Shown: piece by piece, positions 18,460-27,321 of the stretch
Position numbering within the stretch: the stretch's first letter is position 1
How the letters are laid out: each line of letters starts with the position of its first letter
From: Algoriphagus algorifonticola
GTDB lineage: Bacteria > Bacteroidota > Bacteroidia > Cytophagales > Cyclobacteriaceae
DNA: 64,000 bases
NCBI RefSeq assembly: GCF_007655305.1
Contig: NZ_VLOG01000065.1
Coordinates: forward strand, 124,001-188,000
Direction: 5' to 3'
Program-made: the position numbers and the translations under genes
The notes under the pieces: model-generated
Told to the model about the DNA's origin: nothing
The model's input: only the letters and a program-made list of their open reading frames with translations
The model's database searches: none

Positions 18460-21400
18460 TTAGGCTTTTTCCACCAAAACAGCCAATTCAAAATCATCCA
18501 TGTCCAGGATAGTCCCGGTACTTGCTTCTTTGCTGACTTCCAAACTCAAAGCCTGCGTTTCGGACTGAATGTAATCCCCAAATCCTCCTACGGATTTATT
18601 GACCAATTCATTGGTGTCCGCTACTTTGATTCGGATTTTATCCTGCACTTCCAGGCCCATGTCTTTTCTGAGGTTCTGTATTCTGTTGACCAAGTCTCTC
18701 GCTACTCCCTCTTGCTTCAATTCATCGGTCAAGGTTACATCCAGAGCCACAGTCACTCCGGCATCAGAAGCTACGGACCAGCCCGGAATATCTTGAGAAG
18801 AAATCAAAACTTCCTCCAAAAGCAACTCAATGGTCTCTCCTTCTACTTCTATCGGGTATTTACTTTCTCGCTCAATTTGGGCAATTTCTTCCTGCCCCCA
18901 AGACTTGATTGCGGCAACGACGAATCTCATCTTAGGCCCCAGTTTTTTACCCAAAACAGGGAGATTAGGTTTTACATCTTTCACCAAAACTCCGGAAGCA
19001 TCGTCAATGAACTCAATCTCCTTGATATTCACTTCGGATTTGATTAAGTCAGCTACGTGCTCGATTTGAGCCTGAACTTTCTTATTCAATACAGGAATCA
19101 AAATTCGCTGTAAAGGCTGACGCACTTTCAGCTTTTCCTTTTTCCTCAAAGAGTGAACCAGGGAAGAAATCGTCTGAGCCAAATCCATGCTTTCTTCCAG
19201 ATCTTTATTGATCAGAGTTTGGTCTGCAGATACCCAATCAGTCAAGTGAACAGATTCTTTTCCAGCTTCACCTGCTTCATTCAGATTTTTGTACAACCAG
19301 TCAGAATAGAAAGGAGCAAAAGAGGACATCAGCTGCGTCAAGCTTAACAGACACTCATACAGGGTCTCATAAGCCGCTTGCTTGTCTTGGTTCATATCGC
19401 CTCTCCAGAATCGTTTTCTGGCTAATCTAACATACCAGTTGGATAGCTGATCCACAGTAAAGTTCATGATGGCACGGGTTGCCCTTGTGGCATCGTAATT
19501 ATCCATCGCTTCCTCCACTTCTGTGATCAAAGACTGAAGCTTGGAGATAATCCACTGATCCAACTCAGCTCTTTGCGCCACCGGAACGGCTTTGGTTTTG
19601 TCATAGACAAAAGCATCCAAATTGGCATAAAGTGCAAAGAAGTTGTAGGTATTCTGCAGCGTTCCGAAGAAGCGTCTTTGTACCTCGGTTACTCCATCTA
19701 AGTTAAATTTGAGATTATCCCATGGATTGGCATTGCTCAGCATATACCATCTCAAGGCATCCGGACCATATTCTTTCAAGGTTTTGAACGGATCCACTGC
19801 ATTGCCCAATCGCTTGGACATCTTATTTCCGTTTTTATCCAAAACCAGCCCGTTGGCAATTACATTTTTGAATGCTACTGAATCAAAAAGCATCACCGCA
19901 ATCGCATGCAAGGTAAAGAACCAGCCTCTTGTCTGATCTACCCCCTCTGCTATGTAATCGGCCGGGTAATTTGCTTTGAAAATATCCTCATTTTCGAAAG
20001 GATAATGCCACTGTGCATATGGCATAGCTCCTGAATCAAACCAAACATCAATCAAGTCCGGTTCACGAAGCATTTGCTCTCCTTTATCAGAAACCAAAAT
20101 CACATCATCCACATAGGGCCGGTGTAGATCCAGTTCCTTTCCTTCATAAGGAGACTTTTTCATAAATCCGGCTGCGATAGATTTTTCTATTTCTGCTTCC
20201 AATTCGGCGATAGAGCCTATGCACTTCTCTTCGCTTCCATCGGAAGTTCTCCAGATTGGCAGAGGTGTACCCCAGAATCGGGATCGGCTGAGATTCCAGT
20301 CTACCAGATTTTCCAGCCAGTTGCCAAAGCGACCTGTTCCGGTTGCTTCAGGCTTCCAGTTGATGGTCTTATTAAGCTCCACCATTTTGTCTTTGAAGGC
20401 CGTAGTTTTGATAAACCAGGATTCCAAAGGATAGTATAATACAGGCTTATCAGTTCTCCAGCAATGTGGATAACTGTGCTCATACTTCTCAACCTTAAAG
20501 GCTTTGTTTTCATTTTTTAGGATGATGGATATGATCACATCGGTATTTTTATAATCCGTCGCGTTCTCATCATCTTCCGTATAGTTTTTCACATAAAAAT
20601 CATCCACTCCATATTGCTTATGAGCGGTGATTTCATGCTCCTTCATTTTTGCGGCCAGGTATTCTCCTACTACCGGGAGAAACTTTCCTCTTTTATCGAC
20701 TACAGGGATATCATTTCCCAATTCATCCTGAACAAAAATGCCTGGCACATTATTCTGAACCAAGGTTCTAAAGTCATCTGCACCAAATGCTTTGGCCAGG
20801 TGTACGATTCCTGTACCATCTTCCGTGGTCACATAATCCCCGGAAACTACCGTAAAGGCCGGATGAGGCAAAGCCAAGGATTCGATCGGGAATAATTGCT
20901 CATACTCCCAACCTAACATATCCTTTCCCTTAAACTCCTCCACTACTTCGTAAGGAATCAATTTATCACCTGCCTGATAATCATCCAGCTTCAGTTCTGC
21001 AGCTTTTGGGTTCAAATAAGCGCTCATTCTGGCTTTTGCTAAAATCACAAAAGCAGGCTCATGGGTATAAGGATTGAAGGTTTTCACCTTCACATAATCC
21101 AGATTTTCACCAATAGCCAAAGCGGAGTTGGATGGTAAAGTCCAAGGCGTAGTCGTCCAGGCTAGGATGTAAGTATTTTCCTGTCCTTTTAGCTTAAACT
21201 GTGCAGTGATAGAAGTATCCTTTACATCCTTGTAGGTACCCGGTTGGTTGAGTTCGTGGGAACTCAATCCCGTACCAGCCGCAGGTGAATAAGGCTGAAT
21301 GGTGTAGCCCTTATACAAAAGCCCTTTATCATAAAGCTTTCTCAGCAAGCTCCAAAGCGTCTCGATGTACTTGCTGTCGAAGGTGATATAAGGATCATCC

Positions 21401-21840
21401 AGATCCACCCAATAACCGATTTTCTCAGTCAGGTCATCCCATTCGTTTTTGAAACGCATCACCGTTTCCCGACACTTTTTATTGTATTCCTCTACGGAAA
21501 TCTTCTTTCCGATATCTTCTTTGGTGATGCCCAACTCCTTTTCCACTTGGAGTTCCACCGGCAATCCATGCGTATCCCAACCACCTTTACGTTTTACCTG
21601 AAAACCTTTGAGCGTTTTGTATCGGCAAAAGATATCCTTCAGCGTTCGGGCCATCACATGGTGAATACCCGGGGTACCGTTTGCAGACGGAGGCCCTTCA
21701 AAAAATGTAAAAGTCTCGGCTCCCTCCCGGTTGGCGATTGATTTTTCGAAAATTTGATTCTTTTTCCAATACTCCAAGACTGACTCTCCTATTTGAGGGT
21801 AGTCAACCTGTTTGAATTCCTGATACGTTTTCACAGCCAA
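18460..21840 (-). CDS. ileS: Isoleucyl-tRNA synthetase, eukaryote-like class with GIHH signature
   Basis: Charges tRNA-Ile in the cytoplasm; 1126 aa. The class I signature reads PSANGTPGIHHVMART, so the HIGH motif (H-x-G-H) is replaced by GIHH at 58-61. KMSKR is intact at 673-677. The editing domain carries WTTTPWTLPSNSAL. The length and the long C-terminal part lacking a CxxC zinc knuckle fit the IleRS2 class. The start is a TTG at 21840 (MAVKTYQEF); a GTG two codons later is the alternative, and no in-frame ATG exists between the upstream TAG (21907-21909, complement) and the conserved region. First gene of an operon with lspA. Confidence 0.96.
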   Translation of the reverse strand: MAVKTYQEFKQVDYPQIGESVLEYWKKNQIFEKSIANREGAETFTFFEGPPSANGTPGIHHVMARTLKDIFCRYKTLKGFQVKRKGGWDTHGLPVELQVEKELGITKEDIGKKISVEEYNKKCRETVMRFKNEWDDLTEKIGYWVDLDDPYITFDSKYIETLWSLLRKLYDKGLLYKGYTIQPYSPAAGTGLSSHELNQPGTYKDVKDTSITAQFKLKGQENTYILAWTTTPWTLPSNSALAIGENLDYVKVKTFNPYTHEPAFVILAKARMSAYLNPKAAELKLDDYQAGDKLIPYEVVEEFKGKDMLGWEYEQLFPIESLALPHPAFTVVSGDYVTTEDGTGIVHLAKAFGADDFRTLVQNNVPGIFVQDELGNDIPVVDKRGKFLPVVGEYLAAKMKEHEITAHKQYGVDDFYVKNYTEDDENATDYKNTDVIISIILKNENKAFKVEKYEHSYPHCWRTDKPVLYYPLESWFIKTTAFKDKMVELNKTINWKPEATGTGRFGNWLENLVDWNLSRSRFWGTPLPIWRTSDGSEEKCIGSIAELEAEIEKSIAAGFMKKSPYEGKELDLHRPYVDDVILVSDKGEQMLREPDLIDVWFDSGAMPYAQWHYPFENEDIFKANYPADYIAEGVDQTRGWFFTLHAIAVMLFDSVAFKNVIANGLVLDKNGNKMSKRLGNAVDPFKTLKEYGPDALRWYMLSNANPWDNLKFNLDGVTEVQRRFFGTLQNTYNFFALYANLDAFVYDKTKAVPVAQRAELDQWIISKLQSLITEVEEAMDNYDATRATRAIMNFTVDQLSNWYVRLARKRFWRGDMNQDKQAAYETLYECLLSLTQLMSSFAPFYSDWLYKNLNEAGEAGKESVHLTDWVSADQTLINKDLEESMDLAQTISSLVHSLRKKEKLKVRQPLQRILIPVLNKKVQAQIEHVADLIKSEVNIKEIEFIDDASGVLVKDVKPNLPVLGKKLGPKMRFVVAAIKSWGQEEIAQIERESKYPIEVEGETIELLLEEVLISSQDIPGWSVASDAGVTVALDVTLTDELKQEGVARDLVNRIQNLRKDMGLEVQDKIRIKVADTNELVNKSVGGFGDYIQSETQALSLEVSKEASTGTILDMDDFELAVLVEKA

Positions 21841-21872
21841 TATTTGTCGAATGATTTGGATGTCGGGTTTTT

Positions 21873-21977
21873 TGGGCGTGCCCCCGCCGAAAAGGGCGGG
21901 GTCGGGCTATCCGCTCTTATCCTCCTGCTACGCAGAATGGATACCGCTTCTATCCCTCACGCGGGGCATCCCGCTCA
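21873..21977. repeat. GC-rich structured intergenic element upstream of ileS
   Basis: This element is much richer in GC than its surroundings. It has a 7-bp stem CCCCGCC/GGCGGGG (21882-21888, 21895-21901), then GGTCGGGCTATCCGC, then a TATCC...GGATA stem enclosing CTGC-TAC-GCAG (21918-21943), and ends in TATCCCTCACGCGGGG. I recall very similar sequences scattered between genes of many Bacteroidota, so it is more likely a dispersed repeat than an ileS leader. Its function is unknown to me. Confidence 0.6.
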
Positions 21978-22076
21978 AAACAAGCCACAAAGATAGCAGA
22001 AAAGCGCTTTTCTAAGAAGTAAAAAGTAAATACATGATGGACTCTGAAAAATAGAGACTCTGCATGAGAAAAGTTA

Positions 22077-22390
22077 GACCCCTGTAGGGTCACGATTATC
22101 ATCCTCAAAGTCATCAAGAAGGAATGGAGCGCTTAAATTCTTGAACGCCTAACACTGCTCTGCAGAAACCGACAATCCAACCACGAAGTGGTTGAACCCC
22201 TCAATAACCGCCAGTGAAACTGGTGGACAAATGGTATATATACCATGGCCAAGCCCAACTCTGAAGGAGTTGAACTCTGTACACAATAAAGTTTGACCCC
22301 TTCAGGGTCAGGATAACAAGATCGGCCGCTTCCTTTTCCACGGGTTGCACCCGTGATTATTATAAAGTTCAATCCTTTCAGGATTGTCAA
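22077..22390. repeat. Hairpin-mosaic repeat, copy 1
   Basis: A series of short perfect hairpins: GACCC/GGGTC (22077-22091), CAACCAC-GAA-GTGGTTG (22178-22194), CCAGT-GAA-ACTGG (22211-22223), ATGGTATATATACCAT (22231-22246), CAACTC/GAGTTG (22256-22272), GACCC/GGGTC (22295-22309), CACGGGT/ACCCGTG (22339-22355) and CAATCC/GGATTG (22370-22386). Several have the same GAA apex. It occupies the divergent region between ileS and the stress protein gene. No protein is supported. Confidence 0.85.
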
Positions 22391-22481
22391 CTGTGCTGCA
22401 GATCCGATTTCTTCAAAAGAGAAAAAATTGAACAACTCTAACTTAAATTTTCAAGATAAAATTAGTTGAAAAATCACCAAC

Positions 22482-22625
22482 CTATAACCAACCACGAAGT
22501 GGTTAAACCCCTCAATAGCCTCCAGTGAAACTGGTGGTAAAAGAAAGTCCATATACCCCGGTGCATCCCAACTCTGAAGGAGTTGAACTCGTTACTCCCT
22601 TAAGTTCAATCCTTTCAGAATTATT
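22482..22625. repeat. Hairpin-mosaic repeat, copy 2
   Basis: A shorter copy of the preceding element with the same hairpins in the same order: ACCAC-GAA-GTGGT, CCAGT-GAA-ACTGG, CAACTC/GAGTTG, then the AATCC...GGATT unit in degenerate form. The GACCC, ATGGTATATATACCAT and CACGGGT hairpins of copy 1 are missing. The shared linkers (for example ACCCCTCAATA) show that the whole array was duplicated, not just the hairpins. Confidence 0.8.
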
Positions 22626-22723
22626 TCACTAAGCACTGACTTTTATCAGTTCCAAACACCAATTTGATCAAAGGATATGATCAGAATCATTCGTAACTTA
22701 TAGGACATCAATGAAGGAAGACC

Positions 22724-23560
22724 ATGAAAATCAATGCTAAAATACTCTTGATGACAGATTTTTCGGATGTAGCGGGGTTTGCCCTTTTTTATACCAAGCA
22801 ACTGGCATCCAAACTCAAAGCCAAAGTAGAGGTAATGCATATCCTCAGCACTCCGGTGGATTGGGTAAGGCTGGACAAGGATAAGGAAAAGTTTTACCCA
22901 GAAACACTGAATGCTATTGCCAATGCGAAATCCAACCTTTCATCAATAGTCAATGATTTAGAAAAGCAGGGCATCAATGCCTATTCTTCATTAATCTACA
23001 GTTTTGGTTCGGAGACGGTATTTGAGCATGTTCAAAATGCCAAACCGGACTTGGTGATAATGGGATCCGAAGGCAGAGGAGCAAAAAAACCCTTTTACCT
23101 TGGCTCTACTGCCCAAAAGGTACTTAGAAATATTAAAACTCCTATCCTGATTGTAAAGGAGGAGCCTGCTCACAATGAGATCAAAAAGATTGCATTTCTA
23201 TCTACCTTGGAAAAAAGTCAAAAGCCTATTTTTAAAAAACTTAAAAAACTGGCAGACTTATTAGGAGCACAGCTGGATTTAATTTTTATCAATACTCCCT
23301 ATCATTTCCATGAAAGTGCTGAGATTGATGAAATGTTCGATGAGATGTTGGAGTCAGATAATACCACACAGCATTTCTTGATCAATGCAAAGGATCCCGA
23401 AAATGGAGTTATCTACTATGCTGAAAACCATCAACCTGATTTTTTAACTTTAGCTAAAACAGAAAAATCAGGACTAACCAAATTCTTCAATCCAAGCCTA
23501 ACAGAAAATTTGGCCAAAACGCATAATTTTCCTATTCTTTCAATTTGCCTAGAGGAATGA
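22724..23560 (+). CDS. Universal stress protein with two Usp domains
   Basis: 278 aa with tandem UspA-like domains. The first (about 3-146) ends in the ATP-binding pattern GSEGRGAKKPFYLGSTAQKVL, the G-2x-G-9x-G(S/T) motif. The second (about 150-277) keeps the fold pattern but has a degenerate end (LAKTEKSGLTKFFNPS), so only the first half is expected to bind nucleotide. Tandem Usp proteins of this size are common in Bacteroidota and are linked to stress and energy sensing; the particular role is not evident. Monocistronic, downstream of the hairpin-mosaic repeats. Confidence 0.9.
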   Translation: MKINAKILLMTDFSDVAGFALFYTKQLASKLKAKVEVMHILSTPVDWVRLDKDKEKFYPETLNAIANAKSNLSSIVNDLEKQGINAYSSLIYSFGSETVFEHVQNAKPDLVIMGSEGRGAKKPFYLGSTAQKVLRNIKTPILIVKEEPAHNEIKKIAFLSTLEKSQKPIFKKLKKLADLLGAQLDLIFINTPYHFHESAEIDEMFDEMLESDNTTQHFLINAKDPENGVIYYAENHQPDFLTLAKTEKSGLTKFFNPSLTENLAKTHNFPILSICLEE

Positions 23561-23636
23561 ATTGCCTCGTCAAGAAAAATCTGATTAAATGGTTGAATTA
23601 GAGATTAAAGTGATCACAAAATGAAACTTAATTTTT

Positions 23637-23666
23637 TTGAAAATGTTCTCTTTTAAGATAACTTTG
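23637..23666 (+). promoter_or_regulatory. Bacteroidota-type promoter of the HigBA-like pair
   Basis: TTG (23637-23639), 19 bases, then TAACTTTG (23659-23666) matches the -33 TTG / -7 TAnnTTTG consensus exactly. Transcription would start at about 23670-23673, essentially at the ATG of the toxin gene (23672), implying a leaderless message. Confidence 0.6.
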
Positions 23667-23671
23667 AATGG

Positions 23672-24010
23672 ATGGTCAGGAGAATTATTTTTTATGAAAA
23701 TCATTTTATTGAATTTTATCAAAACCTAGATATTAAGGCAAAAAATAAAGTTCAATATGTTCTGGAGCTTATCAAGCAGGTCGAAAAGGTGCCTGAAAAG
23801 TTTCTAAAACATCTAGAAGGAACTAATGGCCTTTATGAAATAAGAATAGAGTATCAATCAAACATTTACACAATTTTCTGTTGCTTTGACGAAGGTAAAT
23901 TAGTTATCCTCTTTAATGGGTTTCAAAAAAAATCTCAAAAAACTCCCAAAAAGGAAATCGAAAAAGCTGAAAGACTGATGAAAGATTATTTTGAATTAAA
24001 AAAAAAATGA
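23672..24010 (+). CDS. HigB/RelE-like toxin (phage Gp49-like family)
   Basis: 112-aa protein of the RelE/HigB (Gp49-like, DUF891) type: FYENHFIEFYQNLD at the start, FLKHLEGTNGLYEIRIEYQSNIYTIFCCFDEGKLVILFNGF in two adjoining segments, and KKSQKTPKKEIEKAERL near the end. Family members are ribosome-dependent mRNA interferases neutralised by an XRE antitoxin, and such a gene follows 3 bases later. The toxin-first order is typical of higBA. A second ATG 4 bases upstream is out of frame. Toxicity is inferred from family and arrangement. Confidence 0.9.
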   Translation: MVRRIIFYENHFIEFYQNLDIKAKNKVQYVLELIKQVEKVPEKFLKHLEGTNGLYEIRIEYQSNIYTIFCCFDEGKLVILFNGFQKKSQKTPKKEIEKAERLMKDYFELKKK

Positions 24011-24013
24011 GAG

Positions 24014-24313
24014 ATGAAGGACTATAGCAAAATCAAAACCTTCGATGAACTAATTGAATTAGAACATGGAAAGGTTGGCACTGAAAGCAGAAACAGATTT
24101 GATGAAAATGCCCAAATGTTTATCATAAGTGAAATGCTAAAAGAAGCCAGAAAGGAGGCAAAACTTACTCAAGAACAATTGGCTGAAAAGGCCGGAACGA
24201 AAAAAAGCTATATCTCTAAACTTGAAAATGGTAAGGGAAATATCCAATTGTCAACGTTGATTAGGATATTTGAGCAAGGGCTTAATAAAAGAATTGGTTT
24301 AACTTTCCTCTAA
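24014..24313 (+). CDS. HigA-like XRE antitoxin
   Basis: 99 aa with a C-terminal helix-turn-helix of the XRE class (about 35-95): ARKEAKLTQEQLAEKAGTKKSYISKLENGKGNIQ. The N-terminal ~30 residues probably bind the toxin. It starts 3 bases after the toxin stop, so the pair is one transcript and the antitoxin probably autoregulates the promoter at 23637-23666, as in other higBA systems. The convergent methyltransferase gene ends 32 bases later with no strong terminator between them. Confidence 0.9.
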   Translation: MKDYSKIKTFDELIELEHGKVGTESRNRFDENAQMFIISEMLKEARKEAKLTQEQLAEKAGTKKSYISKLENGKGNIQLSTLIRIFEQGLNKRIGLTFL

Positions 24314-24345
24314 TAAATGGGAAAGTTAAACCTTAGAATTCTACT

Positions 24346-25533
24346 TTATTTCTTCAACAATCTCGCGATGTAAAATCCGTCAAACCCGCTTTCCTGAGCC
24401 AATACTTTTTGATCTTCGATCAATTCGAAGTCTTTTCCTGCCTCGGAAGCCAGAAATTTTTCAACCTGCTTTTGATTTTCTGAAGGTAAAATACTACAAG
24501 TCGCATAGACCATCTGACCGCCTTTTTTCAACATGGAGGAATAGCTTTGAATAATTTCCTGCTGGGTTTCCTGCACTTTGGCGATAGAGTCCAAACTCAA
24601 TTTCCACTTGGTATCCGGGTTCCTTCTCAATACTCCTAATCCAGAACAAGGCACATCCAATAACAATCGATCCGCTGACTCTTTCAACCTTTTGATCGTC
24701 TTGGAGCCTTCGATCACTTTCCTTTCTATAATAGAAACTCCATCTCTTCTTGCTCTTAGCTTGGTTTGCTGTAGCTTCCACTCTTCCACATCCATGGAAA
24801 GTACTTTCCCTTTGTTCTGCATCAAAGCCGCTAAATGGAGAGACTTCCCTCCGGCACCTGCACAGGCATCGATCACGCGCATTCCCGGTTCCACTGCCAA
24901 GGCCTGAGCTACCAACTGAGAGGAAGCATCCTGAACTTCAAAAAGGCCCTCTTTGAATGCCGGATTGCGGAAAACATTTTGTCTTTGCTCCAAAATCAAA
25001 GCATCTGGATATCCTTTCACAATGTAAGTTCGGATTCCATCTTCAGCCAATCGGTTTTTCAATTGTTCCCGGGTGATTTTCAAAGTATTTACCCGAAGAA
25101 CAACTTCTGCCTCTTCATTCAAAGAGTGAATTTCCTGATCCCATTTCTCACCCAATTCCTTCTTCCCAAACTCATACAACCAATCAGGAATTGATTCCAA
25201 AATGGCTGGTTTGTCCAAGCTCTCGTACTTAGCTTTGATCTTGTCTGGATTTAATCCGGAAAATTCCTCCCATGGCGGAAGTTCATTACCCTGCATCAAC
25301 CAGTAAGTTCCAAACAAATCCCAGTAGCTTTCAGAAGGACTCAAGTAATTGATCAACCTCCACCAACGCACCATTTCATAGGTGGTCTCTGCTATAAATG
25401 ATCGATCTCTTGCTCCCCATTTGGGATTGGATTTAAGGGTACGCTCGATGACCTTGTCAGCGTATTGACCTTCTTGAAAAATAGATTCTAAAGCGGTATG
25501 TACTCCGCGTATGGTGTTATTATGTAGCTTCAT
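24346..25533 (-). CDS. RsmB/NOP2-type RNA (cytosine-5) methyltransferase
   Basis: SAM-dependent methyltransferase that makes m5C in rRNA. From the ATG at 25533 it has 395 aa; an in-frame GTG six codons upstream is less likely. The N-terminal part is a NusB-like/RsmB N-domain. The catalytic domain shows the SAM motif VIDACAGAGGKSLHLA, the base-flipping PCSGLG (Cys296) and the nucleophile motif YATCSILPSEN (Cys346). Both cysteines of this enzyme class are present. Whether it is the orthologue of E. coli RsmB (16S C967) or another family member cannot be told from sequence alone. Confidence 0.9.
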   Translation of the reverse strand: MKLHNNTIRGVHTALESIFQEGQYADKVIERTLKSNPKWGARDRSFIAETTYEMVRWWRLINYLSPSESYWDLFGTYWLMQGNELPPWEEFSGLNPDKIKAKYESLDKPAILESIPDWLYEFGKKELGEKWDQEIHSLNEEAEVVLRVNTLKITREQLKNRLAEDGIRTYIVKGYPDALILEQRQNVFRNPAFKEGLFEVQDASSQLVAQALAVEPGMRVIDACAGAGGKSLHLAALMQNKGKVLSMDVEEWKLQQTKLRARRDGVSIIERKVIEGSKTIKRLKESADRLLLDVPCSGLGVLRRNPDTKWKLSLDSIAKVQETQQEIIQSYSSMLKKGGQMVYATCSILPSENQKQVEKFLASEAGKDFELIEDQKVLAQESGFDGFYIARLLKK

Positions 25534-25590
25534 CAGAAAGAAATTCTGCACAAAGGTAGTTTTTCTTTCTCAGACTAGCCGAAAAGAAAC

Positions 25591-26400
25591 TCAAAAGGGT
25601 TTGAAGGTCAATGAAATTCTGATGCCTTCCCGGGGGACTGCTGAACCAAAATAAAAAAAATCCCCCGCGTAAACATCTCCTAAAACCGAAAACTGATTCG
25701 GTTGACCCATATGATTGCTGATCATTGGCTCCTTCTGAATGATTTGTTTTCTAAACTCAAGAAAATTCGCTCTAAGCCCCAAGTCCAACCAATTATTCAA
25801 GGCATAAGAGAAACTTACATCCATCCCCGTTCTCCAATTTGTCTCCTCCACAGGAATTACAAATGGGCCGGGAACTATAGAAAGACAATTCAGACATGGC
25901 CACCAAAACAGATAGCTATAATCTGGATAAAATTCCAATTTGGCATTTGCTCCTCTTTCTCTCATCGAAAAGAGATTGACATTCACAGAGGTTCTTTCTC
26001 CCAATGAGAAAGATTTTTGAAGAAATAATCCAAATCCCACCAATTCATTTTGTAAACCTACTAAGACCGGGTCTCTGACGATTCCAAGAATATCGTATGA
26101 ATAACCATTTTCTCTGGGAGCCCCATAAATCGTCTTGTTGATATATCCTGTCTCCTGAGGCTCATAATAAGAATGATGAGAACCCATCAAGCCCAAAGAC
26201 CAGCTTTTCCCCAATGGGATTCCTGCGAAAAACCTACCTCCCCCAAACCTTGCTTTTTCAGGAGCAATACTTTTGGTTTGCTTCAAAGCCTTCTCCCAAT
26301 AAACCCCATCCAATTCAAACCAAATTCCTTTTTTCTCCTGGCAAACAGCACTTGCAGAAATCAGGACAAGCATAGAAAGTAATAGTAATTTTCTCATCAT
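25591..26400 (-). CDS. Secreted protein of unknown function, probable outer-membrane beta-barrel
   Basis: 269 aa. A signal peptide (MMRKLLLLSMLVLISASAVC, cleavage near residue 20) is followed by alternating amphipathic strands rich in aromatic residues and glycine (FGGGRFFAGIPLGKSWSLG, DVSFSYALNNWLDLGLRA) and a final GIRISLTFKPF that ends in phenylalanine, as outer-membrane barrels do. I recognise no named family. The gene sits alone 39 bases upstream of the methyltransferase gene on the same strand; co-transcription is possible. Confidence 0.65.
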   Translation of the reverse strand: MMRKLLLLSMLVLISASAVCQEKKGIWFELDGVYWEKALKQTKSIAPEKARFGGGRFFAGIPLGKSWSLGLMGSHHSYYEPQETGYINKTIYGAPRENGYSYDILGIVRDPVLVGLQNELVGFGLFLQKSFSLGERTSVNVNLFSMRERGANAKLEFYPDYSYLFWWPCLNCLSIVPGPFVIPVEETNWRTGMDVSFSYALNNWLDLGLRANFLEFRKQIIQKEPMISNHMGQPNQFSVLGDVYAGDFFYFGSAVPREGIRISLTFKPF

Positions 26401-26484
26401 TCCTCAAGCATTAATATTATCGGACAACTTTCCCACAGTCAGGGATGTGCTTACCTTTACGGAGCTAATTCATTTTTCGCTACA

Positions 26485-27321
26485 ATGATCAATTACAATA
26501 GTTTGGTAAAAAAATGGGCCCAATCCCTGGAGCTTTACGATTTCTCAGAAGCGCAAAACTTGGTGGAATGGCTATTTGAGCATCACTTGGGCTTGAGAAG
26601 AGTGGATATGATGCATTTTTTAGAGGAAAAGGATCTTCCTCAGGCTCTTTTGTCAGATTTTGAACGTTTGAAAAAAGGAGAACCTATCCAGCAAATTTTA
26701 GAAAAGGCCCCTTTTTACGGGAGAGAATTCAAAGCAAGCAGAGATACGCTGATCCCTCGGAATGAAACCGAAGAGTTGGTGCATTTGATGATCAAAGAAA
26801 ATCCCCAACCTCATTTAAGAATTTTGGATATCGGTACCGGCACAGGTTGTATCCCAATATCGCTGGCTTTGGAAATGAATTCAGCGGATGTGTATGGCTT
26901 GGATATTTCCGAAGGGGCTTTGAAAATCGCCAGAGAAAACGCTAAGGAATTCAAGACTGATGTCAAATTCTACAAAATAGATATCCTGAAAGAGGAAATT
27001 CCTTTAGATGATTTGGATATTTTGGTCAGCAATCCACCTTATATCCCTGAAAAAGGAAAAGCACTTATGCACAAAAACGTATTGGATTTTGAGCCAGAAT
27101 TGGCACTTTTCGTTCCAGATGAGGATCCACTTTTATTTTACAGGGTCATTGCTGAGAAAGCCAAAAAATGCCTAAAAAAAGGAGGAAAGCTCTATTTTGA
27201 AATTCATGAAGATTATGGACAAGAAGTACTGAACTTGCTGAATCAGCAGGGCTACAGCAAGATTGAATTGATCCAAGACCTTAATGACAAGGATAGAATC
27301 GTGAAGGGTATTTTAGAATGA
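26485..27321 (+). CDS. prmC: Peptide chain release factor N5-glutamine methyltransferase
   Basis: PrmC (HemK) methylates the glutamine of the GGQ motif in release factors RF1 and RF2, using SAM. 278 aa: an N-terminal helical domain (1-75), then ETEELVHLM, SAM-binding ILDIGTGTGCIPISLA (about 112-127), and the substrate motif NPPY at 183-186. Length matches the family. Its last 9 bases overlap the end of the convergent hydrolase gene. Confidence 0.95.
   Translation: MINYNSLVKKWAQSLELYDFSEAQNLVEWLFEHHLGLRRVDMMHFLEEKDLPQALLSDFERLKKGEPIQQILEKAPFYGREFKASRDTLIPRNETEELVHLMIKENPQPHLRILDIGTGTGCIPISLALEMNSADVYGLDISEGALKIARENAKEFKTDVKFYKIDILKEEIPLDDLDILVSNPPYIPEKGKALMHKNVLDFEPELALFVPDEDPLLFYRVIAEKAKKCLKKGGKLYFEIHEDYGQEVLNLLNQQGYSKIELIQDLNDKDRIVKGILE

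Noticed and set aside
22133..22435. 100-aa minus-strand ORF between ileS and the Usp gene
   Set aside because: It lies entirely on the hairpin-mosaic repeat and its codons are dictated by the palindromes.
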